Shown: positions 9,253 to 17,657 of the stretch, piece after piece
Layout of the letters: every line of letters begins with the position of its first letter
Numbering within the stretch: the stretch's first letter is position 1
Origin: Novosphingobium beihaiense
Lineage (GTDB): Bacteria; Pseudomonadota; Alphaproteobacteria; Sphingomonadales; Sphingomonadaceae
Direction: 5' to 3'
Length of the DNA: 64,000 nucleotides
Assembly: GCF_022832375.1 (NCBI RefSeq)
Contig: NZ_JALHLG010000033.1
Location: 1-64,000 of the forward strand
Made by a program: the position numbers and the translations under genes
The notes under the pieces: model-generated
Databases searched by the model: none
Seen by the model: the letters and a program-made list of their open reading frames with translations, nothing else
What the model was told of the DNA's origin: nothing

Positions 9253-10413
9253 ATGGCTCTTCCGGGCCTCAGCATAAACGGCAAGTTTCTCATTCAGGCG
9301 ACCACCGGCGTGCAACGCGTTGCCCGGGAGATCACGCGTGAAATCGACGAAATGCTGGATCGCGGGGAACTGCGCACGAAAGTGACCTTGCTGGTTCCAC
9401 CCGGCTCCTGGACGGCAGACCTTGAGCTGAAGCACATCGAGGTCAAAACGATCGGCAGGCTCAGCGGCTTTCTCTGGGAACAGCTGGAACTGCCCCGTCA
9501 CGCCGGCGCGGACCTGTTGCTTTGCCTTGGCAACACCGCGCCTGTTGCCATGCTGAAACGCCACCATTCGCGCATTGCCGTGGTAATCCACGACGTGTCC
9601 TATCTGGATTTCCCGGACGCCTACAAGCTTCCCTACAGAGTGATACACCGCGCGCTGCTGCCGCTGCTGCTGACCGGCGCGCGCGAGATCTTCACAGTTT
9701 CGCGGACCGAACGCCGCCGCCTCGCGCGGATCAACGCCGACGCCGCCCGGCGCACCACGGTCGTTCCGAACGGAAGCTGGCGGGAAAGCGATCCCCCCCC
9801 AAGCCCCGCCCCGCTGAAACTGCGCCCGGGATATGCCCTCTATGTCGGGTCGCTGTCGCTCAGGAAAAACTTCAAACGCATCCTCGATACGGCCATCCGC
9901 CTGGCGCGGGAGGACGGCATGGAGTTCCTCTTCGTGGGCGAAACGGCCCGGATCATGCACAAACCGGATGCGGAAGTTCCCGCTGACGTGGCCGGCCGCA
10001 TCCACTTCCTCGGCCAGATCGATGACAGGGACGAGCTTGCCCGGATCTACGCGCAGGCCCGGGTCATGGTCTTTCCTTCACTTTACGAAGCCTCTCCCTT
10101 GCCGCCGCTCGAAGCGGCCTATTTTCGCTGCCCCGTCGTGGTCTCCAACATTCCCTCCATGTGGGAACGGTGCGGACAGGCGGCGGCCTACTGCGATCCA
10201 CACTCCACCGATTCCATTGTCAGTGCCGTCCGCGAAGTTCTCTCCGACCCGCATTTCAGCAACACGCTCGCGGCGGCCGGGCACCGCGTGGCGGCCGCCC
10301 GCCTCTGGGCCGATCAGGCCCGGGCCATCTGTGCGAAGATCATGCCCGAAAGCGTAACCCCCGAAGCGCTGGAGCGGATCCACGTCCCTGATCTGCTCAG
10401 AAAAACCGCATAG
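9253..10413 (+). CDS. Glycosyltransferase family 4
   Basis: A 386-residue GT-B fold protein. The N-terminus LSINGKFLIQATTGVQRV contains the acceptor-domain glycine loop, and the donor domain has LYVGSLSLRKNF, FPSLYEASPLPPLEAAYF (the E-x7-E type motif of GT4) and PVVVSNIPSM. It is related by eye to the GT4 gene at 18521, which shares FNGKF and GVHRV near its start and FPSRTEGFGLPPLEAM. It likely adds mannose or another hexose to the EPS unit. It is followed by 324 bases without a gene and so probably ends its transcript there. Confidence 0.85.
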   Translation: MALPGLSINGKFLIQATTGVQRVAREITREIDEMLDRGELRTKVTLLVPPGSWTADLELKHIEVKTIGRLSGFLWEQLELPRHAGADLLLCLGNTAPVAMLKRHHSRIAVVIHDVSYLDFPDAYKLPYRVIHRALLPLLLTGAREIFTVSRTERRRLARINADAARRTTVVPNGSWRESDPPPSPAPLKLRPGYALYVGSLSLRKNFKRILDTAIRLAREDGMEFLFVGETARIMHKPDAEVPADVAGRIHFLGQIDDRDELARIYAQARVMVFPSLYEASPLPPLEAAYFRCPVVVSNIPSMWERCGQAAAYCDPHSTDSIVSAVREVLSDPHFSNTLAAAGHRVAAARLWADQARAICAKIMPESVTPEALERIHVPDLLRKTA

Positions 10414-10737
10414 CCTGTCAGCCTCCGGAAGGGCACGGGCCGGTACCGCGGAATGGCTATCGCTTCACCTCCAAGCAGTATCCGGAATCAGCGCGCTCAA
10501 TTGTGGAGTACCCCAAAAGAGGTAAGGCGTAAAACGCGGTAGCTATAAATACAATATTGTCCCGGACAGCAAAACCGAACTATTCATCGGATCATAACAA
10601 CGCAGGCACGCCACATCTTTGACACACGCTGCCGCGGCGTACTGCCCATACATCTGGGAACAGCGCCTTACACCTAAGGCGTGACATCAATTGCGTATCA
10701 ATGCTGCCTTTTCTGTAAACCGTGCGAGGTGAGGCTG
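10414..10737. other. Intergenic region, likely promoter of the redox module
   Basis: No gene is supported here. The part around 10545-10562 is AT-rich (TATAAATACAATATTG) against a GC-rich background, which suits a promoter. A repeated element TAAGGCGT occurs at about 10524 and again as the right arm of the inverted repeat at 10664-10681. Confidence 0.45.
10664..10681. promoter_or_regulatory. Inverted repeat CGCCTTA-CACC-TAAGGCG
   Basis: Perfect 7-base arms separated by four bases, about 57 bases before the small membrane protein gene. A further copy of TAAGGCGT lies some 140 bases upstream. This is a candidate operator for the following operon. A short hairpin in the leader mRNA is the alternative reading, although no T-run follows. 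Confidence 0.35.
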
Positions 10738-10935
10738 ATGCACGATCCATCGGAAACGAAGACTCTTCCGGCCTGGAAAACACTTGTAGTGCTGGCCTGC
10801 GCCGTGCTCGGCCTGGTGGGTATTTTTGACGCCGTCACCAACCTCCCGGTCGTGTCCGGATGCGCCTTCTACTCCCATTGCGACGAAGGCGCCTTTCGCA
10901 ATCCTCCCGGCGCCATGGGACGCGACGTGCCGTGA
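10738..10935 (+). CDS. Small one-helix membrane protein with C-x5-C pair
   Basis: A 65-residue protein of unrecognised family. Residues about 15-33 are a hydrophobic helix (LVVLACAVLGLVGIF). The segment after it carries two cysteines, C42 and C48, in CAFYSHC, which could form a periplasmic disulfide. ATG 10738 follows GAGGTGAGG closely; a GTG at 10681 would add 19 residues without a ribosome site. Its stop overlaps the GTG start of the DCC-family gene (GTGA), so the two are translationally coupled. The pairing suggests a membrane anchor or a redox partner for that thiol protein. This is inference only. Confidence 0.6.
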   Translation: MHDPSETKTLPAWKTLVVLACAVLGLVGIFDAVTNLPVVSGCAFYSHCDEGAFRNPPGAMGRDVP

Positions 10936-11384
10936 CCGAAAGGCCGCACGATCCCGCATTTGTCGTCTATGACGGAGAGTGCGTCTTCTGCCAGAACTAT
11001 GTCCGCATGCTCCGCCTGAAAGAATCGGTAGGCCCAGTCGATCTCATCGATGCGCGAAGCGATGCCCCGCAAGTCCGCGATCTCTGGGCCCGGGGCTATG
11101 ACCTCGACGAGGGCATGGTGTTTTCCTATCGCGGCCGCATCTACCACGGGTCCGATGCGATCCACGCCCTGGCCCTGCTGGCTTCTCCATCTACGGTATT
11201 CAACCGCATAAATGCCACGGTTCTCTCGCATCCGGCCATCGCGCGCTTGGCTTATCCCTGGCTCAAGGCCGGGCGCCGCATCACCCTCTGGATGCGCGGC
11301 CGCAAACTGATGGGAACACCGGCGGTATCCGCCGAATCTCCCGAAACCGATCCGCTTCCGGCATCGTCCGACAAGCCCTCGTAA
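10932..11384 (+). CDS. DCC-family (DUF393) thiol-disulfide oxidoreductase-like protein
   Basis: A 150-residue thioredoxin-fold-like protein. The family signature DGECVFC (DGxCxxC) is at residues 14-20, with the downstream DxR segment DARSDAP and the region GMVFSYRGRIYHGSDAI typical of the family. DCC proteins are predicted thiol redox proteins; as I recall, they often occur beside or fused to HTTM or vitamin-K-carboxylase-like membrane proteins. GTG 10932 overlaps the previous stop, and the GMC gene starts directly after this stop. A longer frame from 10860 would start with an arginine-rich segment and is less likely. It probably reduces or reshuffles a disulfide in one of the operon's products. 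Confidence 0.75.
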   Translation: MTERPHDPAFVVYDGECVFCQNYVRMLRLKESVGPVDLIDARSDAPQVRDLWARGYDLDEGMVFSYRGRIYHGSDAIHALALLASPSTVFNRINATVLSHPAIARLAYPWLKAGRRITLWMRGRKLMGTPAVSAESPETDPLPASSDKPS

Positions 11385-12842
11385 ATGGCCAGGCTAAAGA
11401 ACCTGACGCCCGCCGAAAACGTGGCGGGCCAGCACTTCGACACGATCATCATAGGATCGGGGTTCGGCTCCGGTTTCTTCCTGCTCGAAGCCTTGAAGCA
11501 CAAGCGCACGGGCCGCGTGCTCCTTCTCGAATGGGGGGAGATCCGCAGCCACGCCGAACAGATGGAAGCAGGCGCGCATTCCGCGATCAAACCAGGCACC
11601 ACATATACCAATTCCAGCGCCAAGCCGTGGAATTTCACGATCGGCTTCGGCGGCGGCACCAATTGCTGGTTCGGCCAGACGCCGCGGTTTCATCCTTCGG
11701 ATTTCCGGCTGCACTCGCTCTACGGCGTCGGCCGGGACTGGCCGTTCGACTATGCCGAGCTCGAACCCTATTACTGCGAGGCAGAAGAGGTCATGGCCAT
11801 TTCCGGTGACGAGGACATGGCCGCCGTCCTGCCGCGCTCCCGCCCCTTTCCGCAGCCTGCGCATATCCTTTCGACACCGGACGCCATGCTCAAGAAAGCG
11901 CGCAAGGACATGCACTTTGCCATGCCGACCGCGCGGGCGAGGCTGGCAACGGACTCGCGCCCGGCATGCTGCGCCAACTTGCGCTGCACCTTGTGCCCGA
12001 TCGACGCCAAGTTCACCGCCAACAACAGCCTCACCGGCGTGTTCGAACACCCCAGCGTAACCTTTTGCGCCGGAGCTCGTGTGGATCATTTGGAGACGGA
12101 GAACGGCCTCGTGCGCTCCGTCCACTTCGAAACCGGGACAGGCAGCCATACCGTTAGCGGCGATCTCATCGTCCTCGGCGCCAATGCCATCCACTCACCC
12201 GCTATCCTGCTGCGCTCGGGAATCGGCAGCGGCCTGACCGGCAGGGGCCTGCACGAAGCCTATGGCATCGAAGCCGAAGTCATGCTGGACGGCATCGATA
12301 ATTTCGATGGCAGCACGATCACGACGGGCCTGGACTATGGCGCCTATGACGGCCCCTTCCGCAAGACCAGCGGGTCGGCCCTGCTCTATTTCGAGAACCG
12401 CTGGAAATTCGGATTCCGCCCGGAAACCGGGCGCTGGCGCCAGACTTTGCCGATCGTGATCGTCGTCGAGGAGCTTCCCCGGGACGGGGACAGGATAGAA
12501 CTGGACCCAAACGGCCAGCCGCACGTGATCGGCGAAGCGCCCAGCGCCTATGCAAGGGACGGAGCGGAGCGGGCTTTCAACCTGTTGCCGGAAATTCTGG
12601 CCGCGCTGCCGGTGGAGCGGATCGAGAAACGCGGCGTCCGCCCTACGGAGAGCCACCTGCAGGGCAGCCTGCGAATGGGAACCGACCCCGCCCGGTCCGT
12701 GGTCGATCATAACCAGATCCACCACGTCTGCCGCAACCTTGCCGTCGTCGGTTCCAGCGTTTTCCCGAGTTGCTCCGCCGCCAATCCCAGCCTGACCGTC
12801 GCGGCGATGTCCCTGCGCGCGGGACGGAGCCTGCTCGCATGA
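11385..12842 (+). CDS. GMC oxidoreductase, catalytic subunit-like, with Cys cluster
   Basis: A 485-residue FAD enzyme of the glucose-methanol-choline family. The dinucleotide motif GSGFGSG is at 24-30, GGGTNCWFG at 89-97, and the C-terminal FAD/active-site segment reads VGSSVFPSCSAANPSLTVAAM. It has no signal peptide. Four cysteines, C195, C196, C201 and C204, form CC-x4-C-x2-C followed by PxxAK; this resembles the hinge cluster that holds [3Fe-4S] in bacterial FAD-dependent glucose dehydrogenases. The start abuts the DCC gene and the stop overlaps the next gene's ATG. I infer an electron-transferring dehydrogenase of a sugar or alcohol rather than an oxidase. No cytochrome subunit gene is nearby. 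Confidence 0.75.
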   Translation: MARLKNLTPAENVAGQHFDTIIIGSGFGSGFFLLEALKHKRTGRVLLLEWGEIRSHAEQMEAGAHSAIKPGTTYTNSSAKPWNFTIGFGGGTNCWFGQTPRFHPSDFRLHSLYGVGRDWPFDYAELEPYYCEAEEVMAISGDEDMAAVLPRSRPFPQPAHILSTPDAMLKKARKDMHFAMPTARARLATDSRPACCANLRCTLCPIDAKFTANNSLTGVFEHPSVTFCAGARVDHLETENGLVRSVHFETGTGSHTVSGDLIVLGANAIHSPAILLRSGIGSGLTGRGLHEAYGIEAEVMLDGIDNFDGSTITTGLDYGAYDGPFRKTSGSALLYFENRWKFGFRPETGRWRQTLPIVIVVEELPRDGDRIELDPNGQPHVIGEAPSAYARDGAERAFNLLPEILAALPVERIEKRGVRPTESHLQGSLRMGTDPARSVVDHNQIHHVCRNLAVVGSSVFPSCSAANPSLTVAAMSLRAGRSLLA

Positions 12843-13276
12843 TCCCCGTCCGCCGCCGCACAGTGATTGCCGCCAGCGTAGTAACCGTACTGGCCGTGGC
12901 GGGAGGATTCGAAATGGCCGGGCCCCGCCCGGGGCAATCCAAAGCCCTGCGCGGCATCCTGCAGCGCATGATCGGCGACTTCACCATGGAAGAATCCGCG
13001 TTCGACCGTTTCGTGGAGGATTTCTGCGCGGCCAAAGCGCACTGGTCCACCTTCGAAGCCGATGCCCTGGCCATTCTTGAGAACGCCGGCATCATCCGTT
13101 CGGCGGCCCGCGCATACCCCGGACTGGCCAGCAAGCTGGACCAGTTGGAACGCCAGGCCCTGACCGAGTTTGCCCTGGCCACAGGGATCCAGGGGCCGCC
13201 CGGCTCCCATCCGCTCGCCTACCTCGGCCTCTTCGCTTCCGGGGCGTGCAACAATCCTTTTGCCCGGCTCGCTTGA
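12839..13276 (+). CDS. Small exported protein, gamma-subunit-like partner of the GMC enzyme
   Basis: A 145-residue protein. The N-terminus reads VRRRTVIAASVVTVLAVAGG: a basic run with twin arginine, then a hydrophobic stretch, so a Tat-like or Sec signal anchor. The rest is helical and ends in GACNNPFARLA. No family was firmly recognised. Its length, its Tat-like leader and its position directly behind a GMC gene without signal match the small hitch-hiker subunits that carry the catalytic subunit of FAD-glucose, sorbitol or gluconate dehydrogenases through the Tat pathway. The ATGA overlap with the GMC gene supports a fixed 1:1 complex. An unrelated periplasmic protein is the alternative. Confidence 0.6.
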   Translation: MIPVRRRTVIAASVVTVLAVAGGFEMAGPRPGQSKALRGILQRMIGDFTMEESAFDRFVEDFCAAKAHWSTFEADALAILENAGIIRSAARAYPGLASKLDQLERQALTEFALATGIQGPPGSHPLAYLGLFASGACNNPFARLA

Positions 13277-13472
13277 GCCAGAACCCTCTCAAAAATGATT
13301 ATATCTTTTCGGGTTGCCCTCTCAAAATGGGTGTCTCTCCATAGCATTGGAAAGTCCAAACCGGATGCGTGTATTCTTGCTCCCAGACAACGATCTGCAT
13401 CAAAATCCAATTCCACATCGCAGGTACGGGAAACATCGCGGCCTGTAGAAAGACATAACGGGAAACGCAGAA

Positions 13473-13760
13473 ATGGAAGATGTATCACAGCGCCCCATAG
13501 CGAGCGGCAGCGCCATGAGAATGGACTGCCTCAACACACTTCACCCGCAACTCAACTACAGTGATTTCGCGCCGGTTTCCCGCCAGCTTCTGATCAGTTA
13601 CGCCCAACTGGCGGACCGGGGCGTACCCGTGCAGGCCATCGCCGCGGCCATGCTGGGGGCGACTTTGAATTTCTATGACGCATTCGGCCTTTCGCATGAA
13701 TTGCCCGACCTGCTGCGCTCCATGGCGGAACTGCTGGAACGGGGAAACCTGCATTCCTGA
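13473..13760 (+). CDS. Hypothetical protein, 95 residues
   Basis: No family was recognised. The protein is mildly acidic and helical (ISYAQLADRGVPVQAIAAAMLGATLNFYDAFGL) with no signal peptide, membrane span or cysteine pair beyond C20. Codon use is like the neighbours, which supports coding. The ribosome site before ATG 13473 is weak; ATG 13515 (MRMDC) is an alternative 14 codons downstream. It stands alone between the redox module and the pyruvyl-transferase gene, with AT-richer sequence in front that may hold a promoter. Confidence 0.45.
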   Translation: MEDVSQRPIASGSAMRMDCLNTLHPQLNYSDFAPVSRQLLISYAQLADRGVPVQAIAAAMLGATLNFYDAFGLSHELPDLLRSMAELLERGNLHS

Positions 13761-13943
13761 CCGGCGGGCCTTGACTGGCAGAACACCTCGGCCTCCCGCC
13801 CCTTTCCCCATGGGAGAGGTCCTCTACCCATTTTGGCCCCCCTCTTTTTCCCATCTTCGCCACCTGCAACCGATGCCTTAGCCTGATCTGGAATTGGCCC
13901 TTACGCAAACGCGAAAGGCCAGGCAGCGACAAGGATAGTCCCA

Positions 13944-16322
13944 TTGCAGGTTTCAAGTCAGGCATCGGCACTTCCCCTCGCCCCCCATGCGAAGCGCCCT
14001 GCGGCCCGGCAAGTACGCGACGAACCCCATTTTCAGGCTTGGAGGAGGAGCCCGGCCTCCAGCAGCACTCCCCGGCAACGGGACGTGCTGCTGGTTGGCG
14101 GGGACCTGCACAACATCGGCGATCTCGCCCTGACCGTGCAGAACGTGCTTCTGGCCCGCGATGAGAACCGCAAGGCCGTGGTGCGTACCTGGGGACAGCC
14201 TTCGCCAGCGGCCCGCAAGCAACTTCACCACTATGGCGCCAGCTGGATCAACGGCCGCAACCTTGCCGCCCTGATCGCCTGTGCCTTCAGGCGGGACATC
14301 GTGCTGGGCGGCGGCGAGCTTATCCGGGCGAACACATCGATCCCGCCGCTGCTCTTCCTGTGGATGGCCGTTGTGGCCGCGCGGCTGGGCGGGGGCAGCG
14401 TGTCCATCCGCGGGCTCGGCGCAGGCCGGGTCACGGGACTGCGTGCCCGTCTCTGGCGCGGCATTCTGGAGCGCGCCGGGTCCATTGCCGTCAGGGACGA
14501 GCGCAGTGCCGAAAACGTGCGGCTGCTAAGCCCTTTCAGCCAACCCGTGGTGGCTGCGGACATGGCGTTTCTGGGCAATCGCATCGCGGCAACGGCGGAC
14601 AATGCCGAAAGCCGCTTTCCCGGAGCTGTCGTGATCGCGCCGTGTATCGACGCTTCGGAACAGCGCCATCTCGATTCCGGAACCATCGCGCGGCTCGCGG
14701 CCGCAGCCCGAGAGCGCTGGCCGCAAGCGCGAATCGTTCTGGCCTGCCACGATGCCAGGGCCTTCATGGACCGGGCGGCCGCCGAAAGACTGGTGCGCGA
14801 AGCCGGGCTCGATGCCACGTTGTACGACGCGGATGGCGATCTAGCCCATATGCAGGCGCTCTACCGCGATGCGCGGCTGGTCATCACCAACCGGCTGCAT
14901 GCGGGGATCTTCTCGCTTCTGCATGACACGCCGCTGCTGGTGATCGACGACGGAAACCCCAAACTGGGCATCCTCACCCGCGAGTTCGGCTGCCCGGCCG
15001 TTGACGATCTTCCGCCAGATCTGCTGCCCCAGGCGATCGAACGCGCCCTGAACCAGGACTTGCCCGCCAGCCGCGCCGTCAGAAACGCCATGAACGAAAA
15101 CGCCGCGCGTAATCTGGATGCGCACCGCACGGTGATTTTCAATGTGAAGTACAGCCCAAACCTGGGCGACGGCGTGATTGCGGAATGTCTGGAAGGCGAA
15201 CTGAGGCGGTGCGATCCGCGGCTGGCTCCCTTCTCAATCGACATGGCCGGAAGGACCGATTTCTGCTCCGGCCACGGCCGCCACCGCAGGCGGATGCTTG
15301 CCACGCGCGAATGGTTGCCGGACCCGGTGCGCAGCCGCCTGATCCCCCTGCTGCTCTCCCCGCTGATCCGCTTCCGCCACGCGCCGCGCTGGCGCCGCAG
15401 GATGCGGAATTGCAGCAGCGTCGTCATCGGCGGCGGCGCCCTGTTCGCGGACGTTGACCAGAATTTCCCCATCAAGCTGTCTCAGGCCGTCGATCTCGCG
15501 ACCGAAAACGGCCTTCCCGTCGCCATCGCCAGCGTCGGAGTGACGAACGGCTGGTCGCGGCAGGGCCTGCAGCGGCTGATATCCCGCCTGTTGCGGGCCC
15601 GTGTGCTGATGTCCTCGGTTCGCGATCAGGCTTCCGCCGAGACCTGGAATGCCCTGTTCGGCGCGCGCGGCGTGAAACCGGCGAAGGTCGCCCCCGATCC
15701 GGGGTTGCTGAGCGCGCGGCAATTCGGGCATAGCCCGCGCACAGCCTCCGGCCAGAAGCGGATTGCACTGTGCGTGACGGCCCCGATCGCGCTGCGGCTG
15801 CACCACGAAGACGAGCATAACGACAGGCACCTCGAAGCCTGGATGCAGGGCGTCGCGCGCGATCTCGCCAGCCGGGGGTGCAGTGTCACCCTGTTCACCA
15901 ACGGCAGCCCCGAAGACCGCCTTTTCCGCGATCGCCTGCGAACGGCGCTTTCCGATACGCCGGAAGTGGAATTTGCCGGGGATTTCGCGACACCGCAGGA
16001 ACTGGCCCACTTCATTTCCGGCTTTGACTGCATCCTGGCGCACCGGCTGCATGCCTGCATCGTCGCCTATTCCTACCGCATTCCCTGCATCGGTTTCGCG
16101 TGGGACCGCAAGCTGCGCAGCTTTTTCGAACAGACCCTGCGCGGCCGGTTCGTGGCCGATCCGCGCGCAGCGACGCCGATGGATATTGCCGGCCTCGCGC
16201 TTGCGGCGATGGACGAAGGGGTGGACGCGGAAACGCACGGCCAGCTCGTCGAAGAAGCGGCCGCAGCGGTTCGCAGGCTCGCGGATTGCCTGTTGGCCAG
16301 CAACCAGGGACCGGCACGATGA
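13944..16322 (+). CDS. Fused tandem polysaccharide pyruvyl-transferase domains
   Basis: A 792-residue protein made of two polysaccharide pyruvyl-transferase-like (PF04230-type) domains. The first (about 45-390) has NIGDLAL, LGGGELIR and NRLHAGIFSLL. The second (about 396-790) has NLGDGVIAECLE, VIGGGALFADVD and HRLHACIVAYSYRIPCIG. Enzymes of this family transfer pyruvate from phosphoenolpyruvate to form ketals on EPS sugars, giving negative charge; some relatives are glycosyltransferase-like. Family members normally have one domain of 300-400 residues. The TTG start at 13944 follows AAGGA by eight bases and no better start exists before the conserved region. The stop overlaps the next glycosyltransferase start (ATGA). 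Whether both halves are catalytic is unknown. Confidence 0.82.
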   Translation: MQVSSQASALPLAPHAKRPAARQVRDEPHFQAWRRSPASSSTPRQRDVLLVGGDLHNIGDLALTVQNVLLARDENRKAVVRTWGQPSPAARKQLHHYGASWINGRNLAALIACAFRRDIVLGGGELIRANTSIPPLLFLWMAVVAARLGGGSVSIRGLGAGRVTGLRARLWRGILERAGSIAVRDERSAENVRLLSPFSQPVVAADMAFLGNRIAATADNAESRFPGAVVIAPCIDASEQRHLDSGTIARLAAAARERWPQARIVLACHDARAFMDRAAAERLVREAGLDATLYDADGDLAHMQALYRDARLVITNRLHAGIFSLLHDTPLLVIDDGNPKLGILTREFGCPAVDDLPPDLLPQAIERALNQDLPASRAVRNAMNENAARNLDAHRTVIFNVKYSPNLGDGVIAECLEGELRRCDPRLAPFSIDMAGRTDFCSGHGRHRRRMLATREWLPDPVRSRLIPLLLSPLIRFRHAPRWRRRMRNCSSVVIGGGALFADVDQNFPIKLSQAVDLATENGLPVAIASVGVTNGWSRQGLQRLISRLLRARVLMSSVRDQASAETWNALFGARGVKPAKVAPDPGLLSARQFGHSPRTASGQKRIALCVTAPIALRLHHEDEHNDRHLEAWMQGVARDLASRGCSVTLFTNGSPEDRLFRDRLRTALSDTPEVEFAGDFATPQELAHFISGFDCILAHRLHACIVAYSYRIPCIGFAWDRKLRSFFEQTLRGRFVADPRAATPMDIAGLALAAMDEGVDAETHGQLVEEAAAAVRRLADCLLASNQGPAR

Positions 16323-17644
16323 TCGGGCGTATCGTTATCGTCAACGATCTGTCGCACGCCATGGGCGGCGCCTCGGCCCTTGCCATTCAGGCGGCCAAGG
16401 GGCTGGCACGCCGGGGCTATCCGGTCACTTTCATCTGCGGCAGCGCAGGCAATAGCGATCTGGAGACTGAAGGCATCGAAGTGCTGGCATTGGGCCAGGA
16501 GCGCCTGCTCGCGGCCAATCCGGTGACGACTTTCGTGCGCGGCATCTACAACCGGCAGGCCGCCGCCATGGTGAGCCAGTGGATCGCCGACAACGATACC
16601 CCGCACACCGTGTATCACGTCCACGGCTGGTCCCAGATCCTCTCCCCATCGCTGTTCGGTGCATTGGCGCCGGTGCATGACCGCACCCTCGTGCACGCCC
16701 ACGATTTCTTCGCGACATGCCCTAATGGCGCCATGTTCGACTATGGCAAGAGCGCCCCCTGCCCTGCAAAGCCGATGAGCGTCGCGTGCATGACCACGGG
16801 CTGCGACCGGCGCGGCCCGGCCTCCAAGGTCTGGCGCGTGGCACGGCAGGCCGTGCAGGACCGCACCTTGCGGCACAAACGGCTGCCATTGCTGCTGATC
16901 CACGGCAATATGGCCCCCTATTTCCAGCGCTCCGGATACCGGCCGGAAGAGATGGCGGTGCTGCCCAACCCGGTTGTCCCCTTCACTACGGAGCGGGTGG
17001 CGGCCGAGTACAATCACGAGGTGCTGTTCGTCGGCCGCATGGAAGCGACCAAGGGCATTGATCTCGCGGCACGGGCCTGCCGTCATGCCGGTGTCCGCCT
17101 GATGGCGATCGGCACCGGCGACCTTCTCGGCACTCTTTGCGAGGCCTATCCCGAAATGGCATGGCTCGGCCACAAGCCGTCCGGGGAGATCCCGGCCTTT
17201 GCCCGCCGGGCCCGGATGGCGGTCATGCCCAGCCGCCATATCGAGCCTTTCGGGCTTGCTGCGGTCGAAGCGCTCTGGAGCGGCATTCCGGTTCTCTCTT
17301 CCCGCTCCTCGCTCATCGCTCCCGATATCGAAGCGGCGGGTGCCGGGCGTTCGATCGACCCGCGCAATACCGAAGAGTTCGCAGCCGCCATCGCAGCGAT
17401 TGCCCATGACGATGCAGGGGCCCGGCGCATGAGCCATAACGCCGCCACGCGGACCGGCGGGCTGGCGCTTACGCCTGAAAAATGGATCGATGCCCTCGCC
17501 GCCGCTTACGAGGGTCTGCTTCTCGGCGGCAACGAAGGCCTCGCCGATGCGGCTCTTTCATGGGCGGCGGGGTCCCCTGGAAACGGCGCGGAAGCGGCCA
17601 TGCCCGCCGCGCGTGCCGCCACTTCCCCGTCCCTGGCACATTAG
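16319..17644 (+). CDS. Glycosyltransferase family 4
   Basis: A 441-residue GT-B protein. The N-terminal acceptor domain begins IVIVNDLSHAMGGASALAIQAAKGLARRG and holds HVHGW and AHDFFATCPNGA; the donor domain has EVLFVGRMEATKGIDLAARA and MPSRHIEPFGLAAVEALWSGIPV, the GT4 EPFGLAAVEA motif. The cysteine-bearing segment after DFFATCPN is typical of one group of EPS GT4 enzymes. The last ~40 residues (alanine and serine rich) look like an extension. It is coupled to the pyruvyl-transferase gene and followed by a GT2 gene after 13 bases, so it belongs to a run of assembly genes. Sugar donor is unknown. Confidence 0.85.
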   Translation: MIGRIVIVNDLSHAMGGASALAIQAAKGLARRGYPVTFICGSAGNSDLETEGIEVLALGQERLLAANPVTTFVRGIYNRQAAAMVSQWIADNDTPHTVYHVHGWSQILSPSLFGALAPVHDRTLVHAHDFFATCPNGAMFDYGKSAPCPAKPMSVACMTTGCDRRGPASKVWRVARQAVQDRTLRHKRLPLLLIHGNMAPYFQRSGYRPEEMAVLPNPVVPFTTERVAAEYNHEVLFVGRMEATKGIDLAARACRHAGVRLMAIGTGDLLGTLCEAYPEMAWLGHKPSGEIPAFARRARMAVMPSRHIEPFGLAAVEALWSGIPVLSSRSSLIAPDIEAAGAGRSIDPRNTEEFAAAIAAIAHDDAGARRMSHNAATRTGGLALTPEKWIDALAAAYEGLLLGGNEGLADAALSWAAGSPGNGAEAAMPAARAATSPSLAH

Positions 17645-17657
17645 AGAGGTTTCTGAA

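Noticed and set aside
10860..10931. Upstream extension of the DCC-family protein
   Set aside because: It overlaps the small membrane protein gene and adds an arginine-rich leader; GTG 10932 with GTGA coupling is better.
13295..13564. 89-residue frame before the 95-residue hypothetical gene
   Set aside because: Overlaps the better candidate in another frame and reads as a basic, low-complexity sequence.
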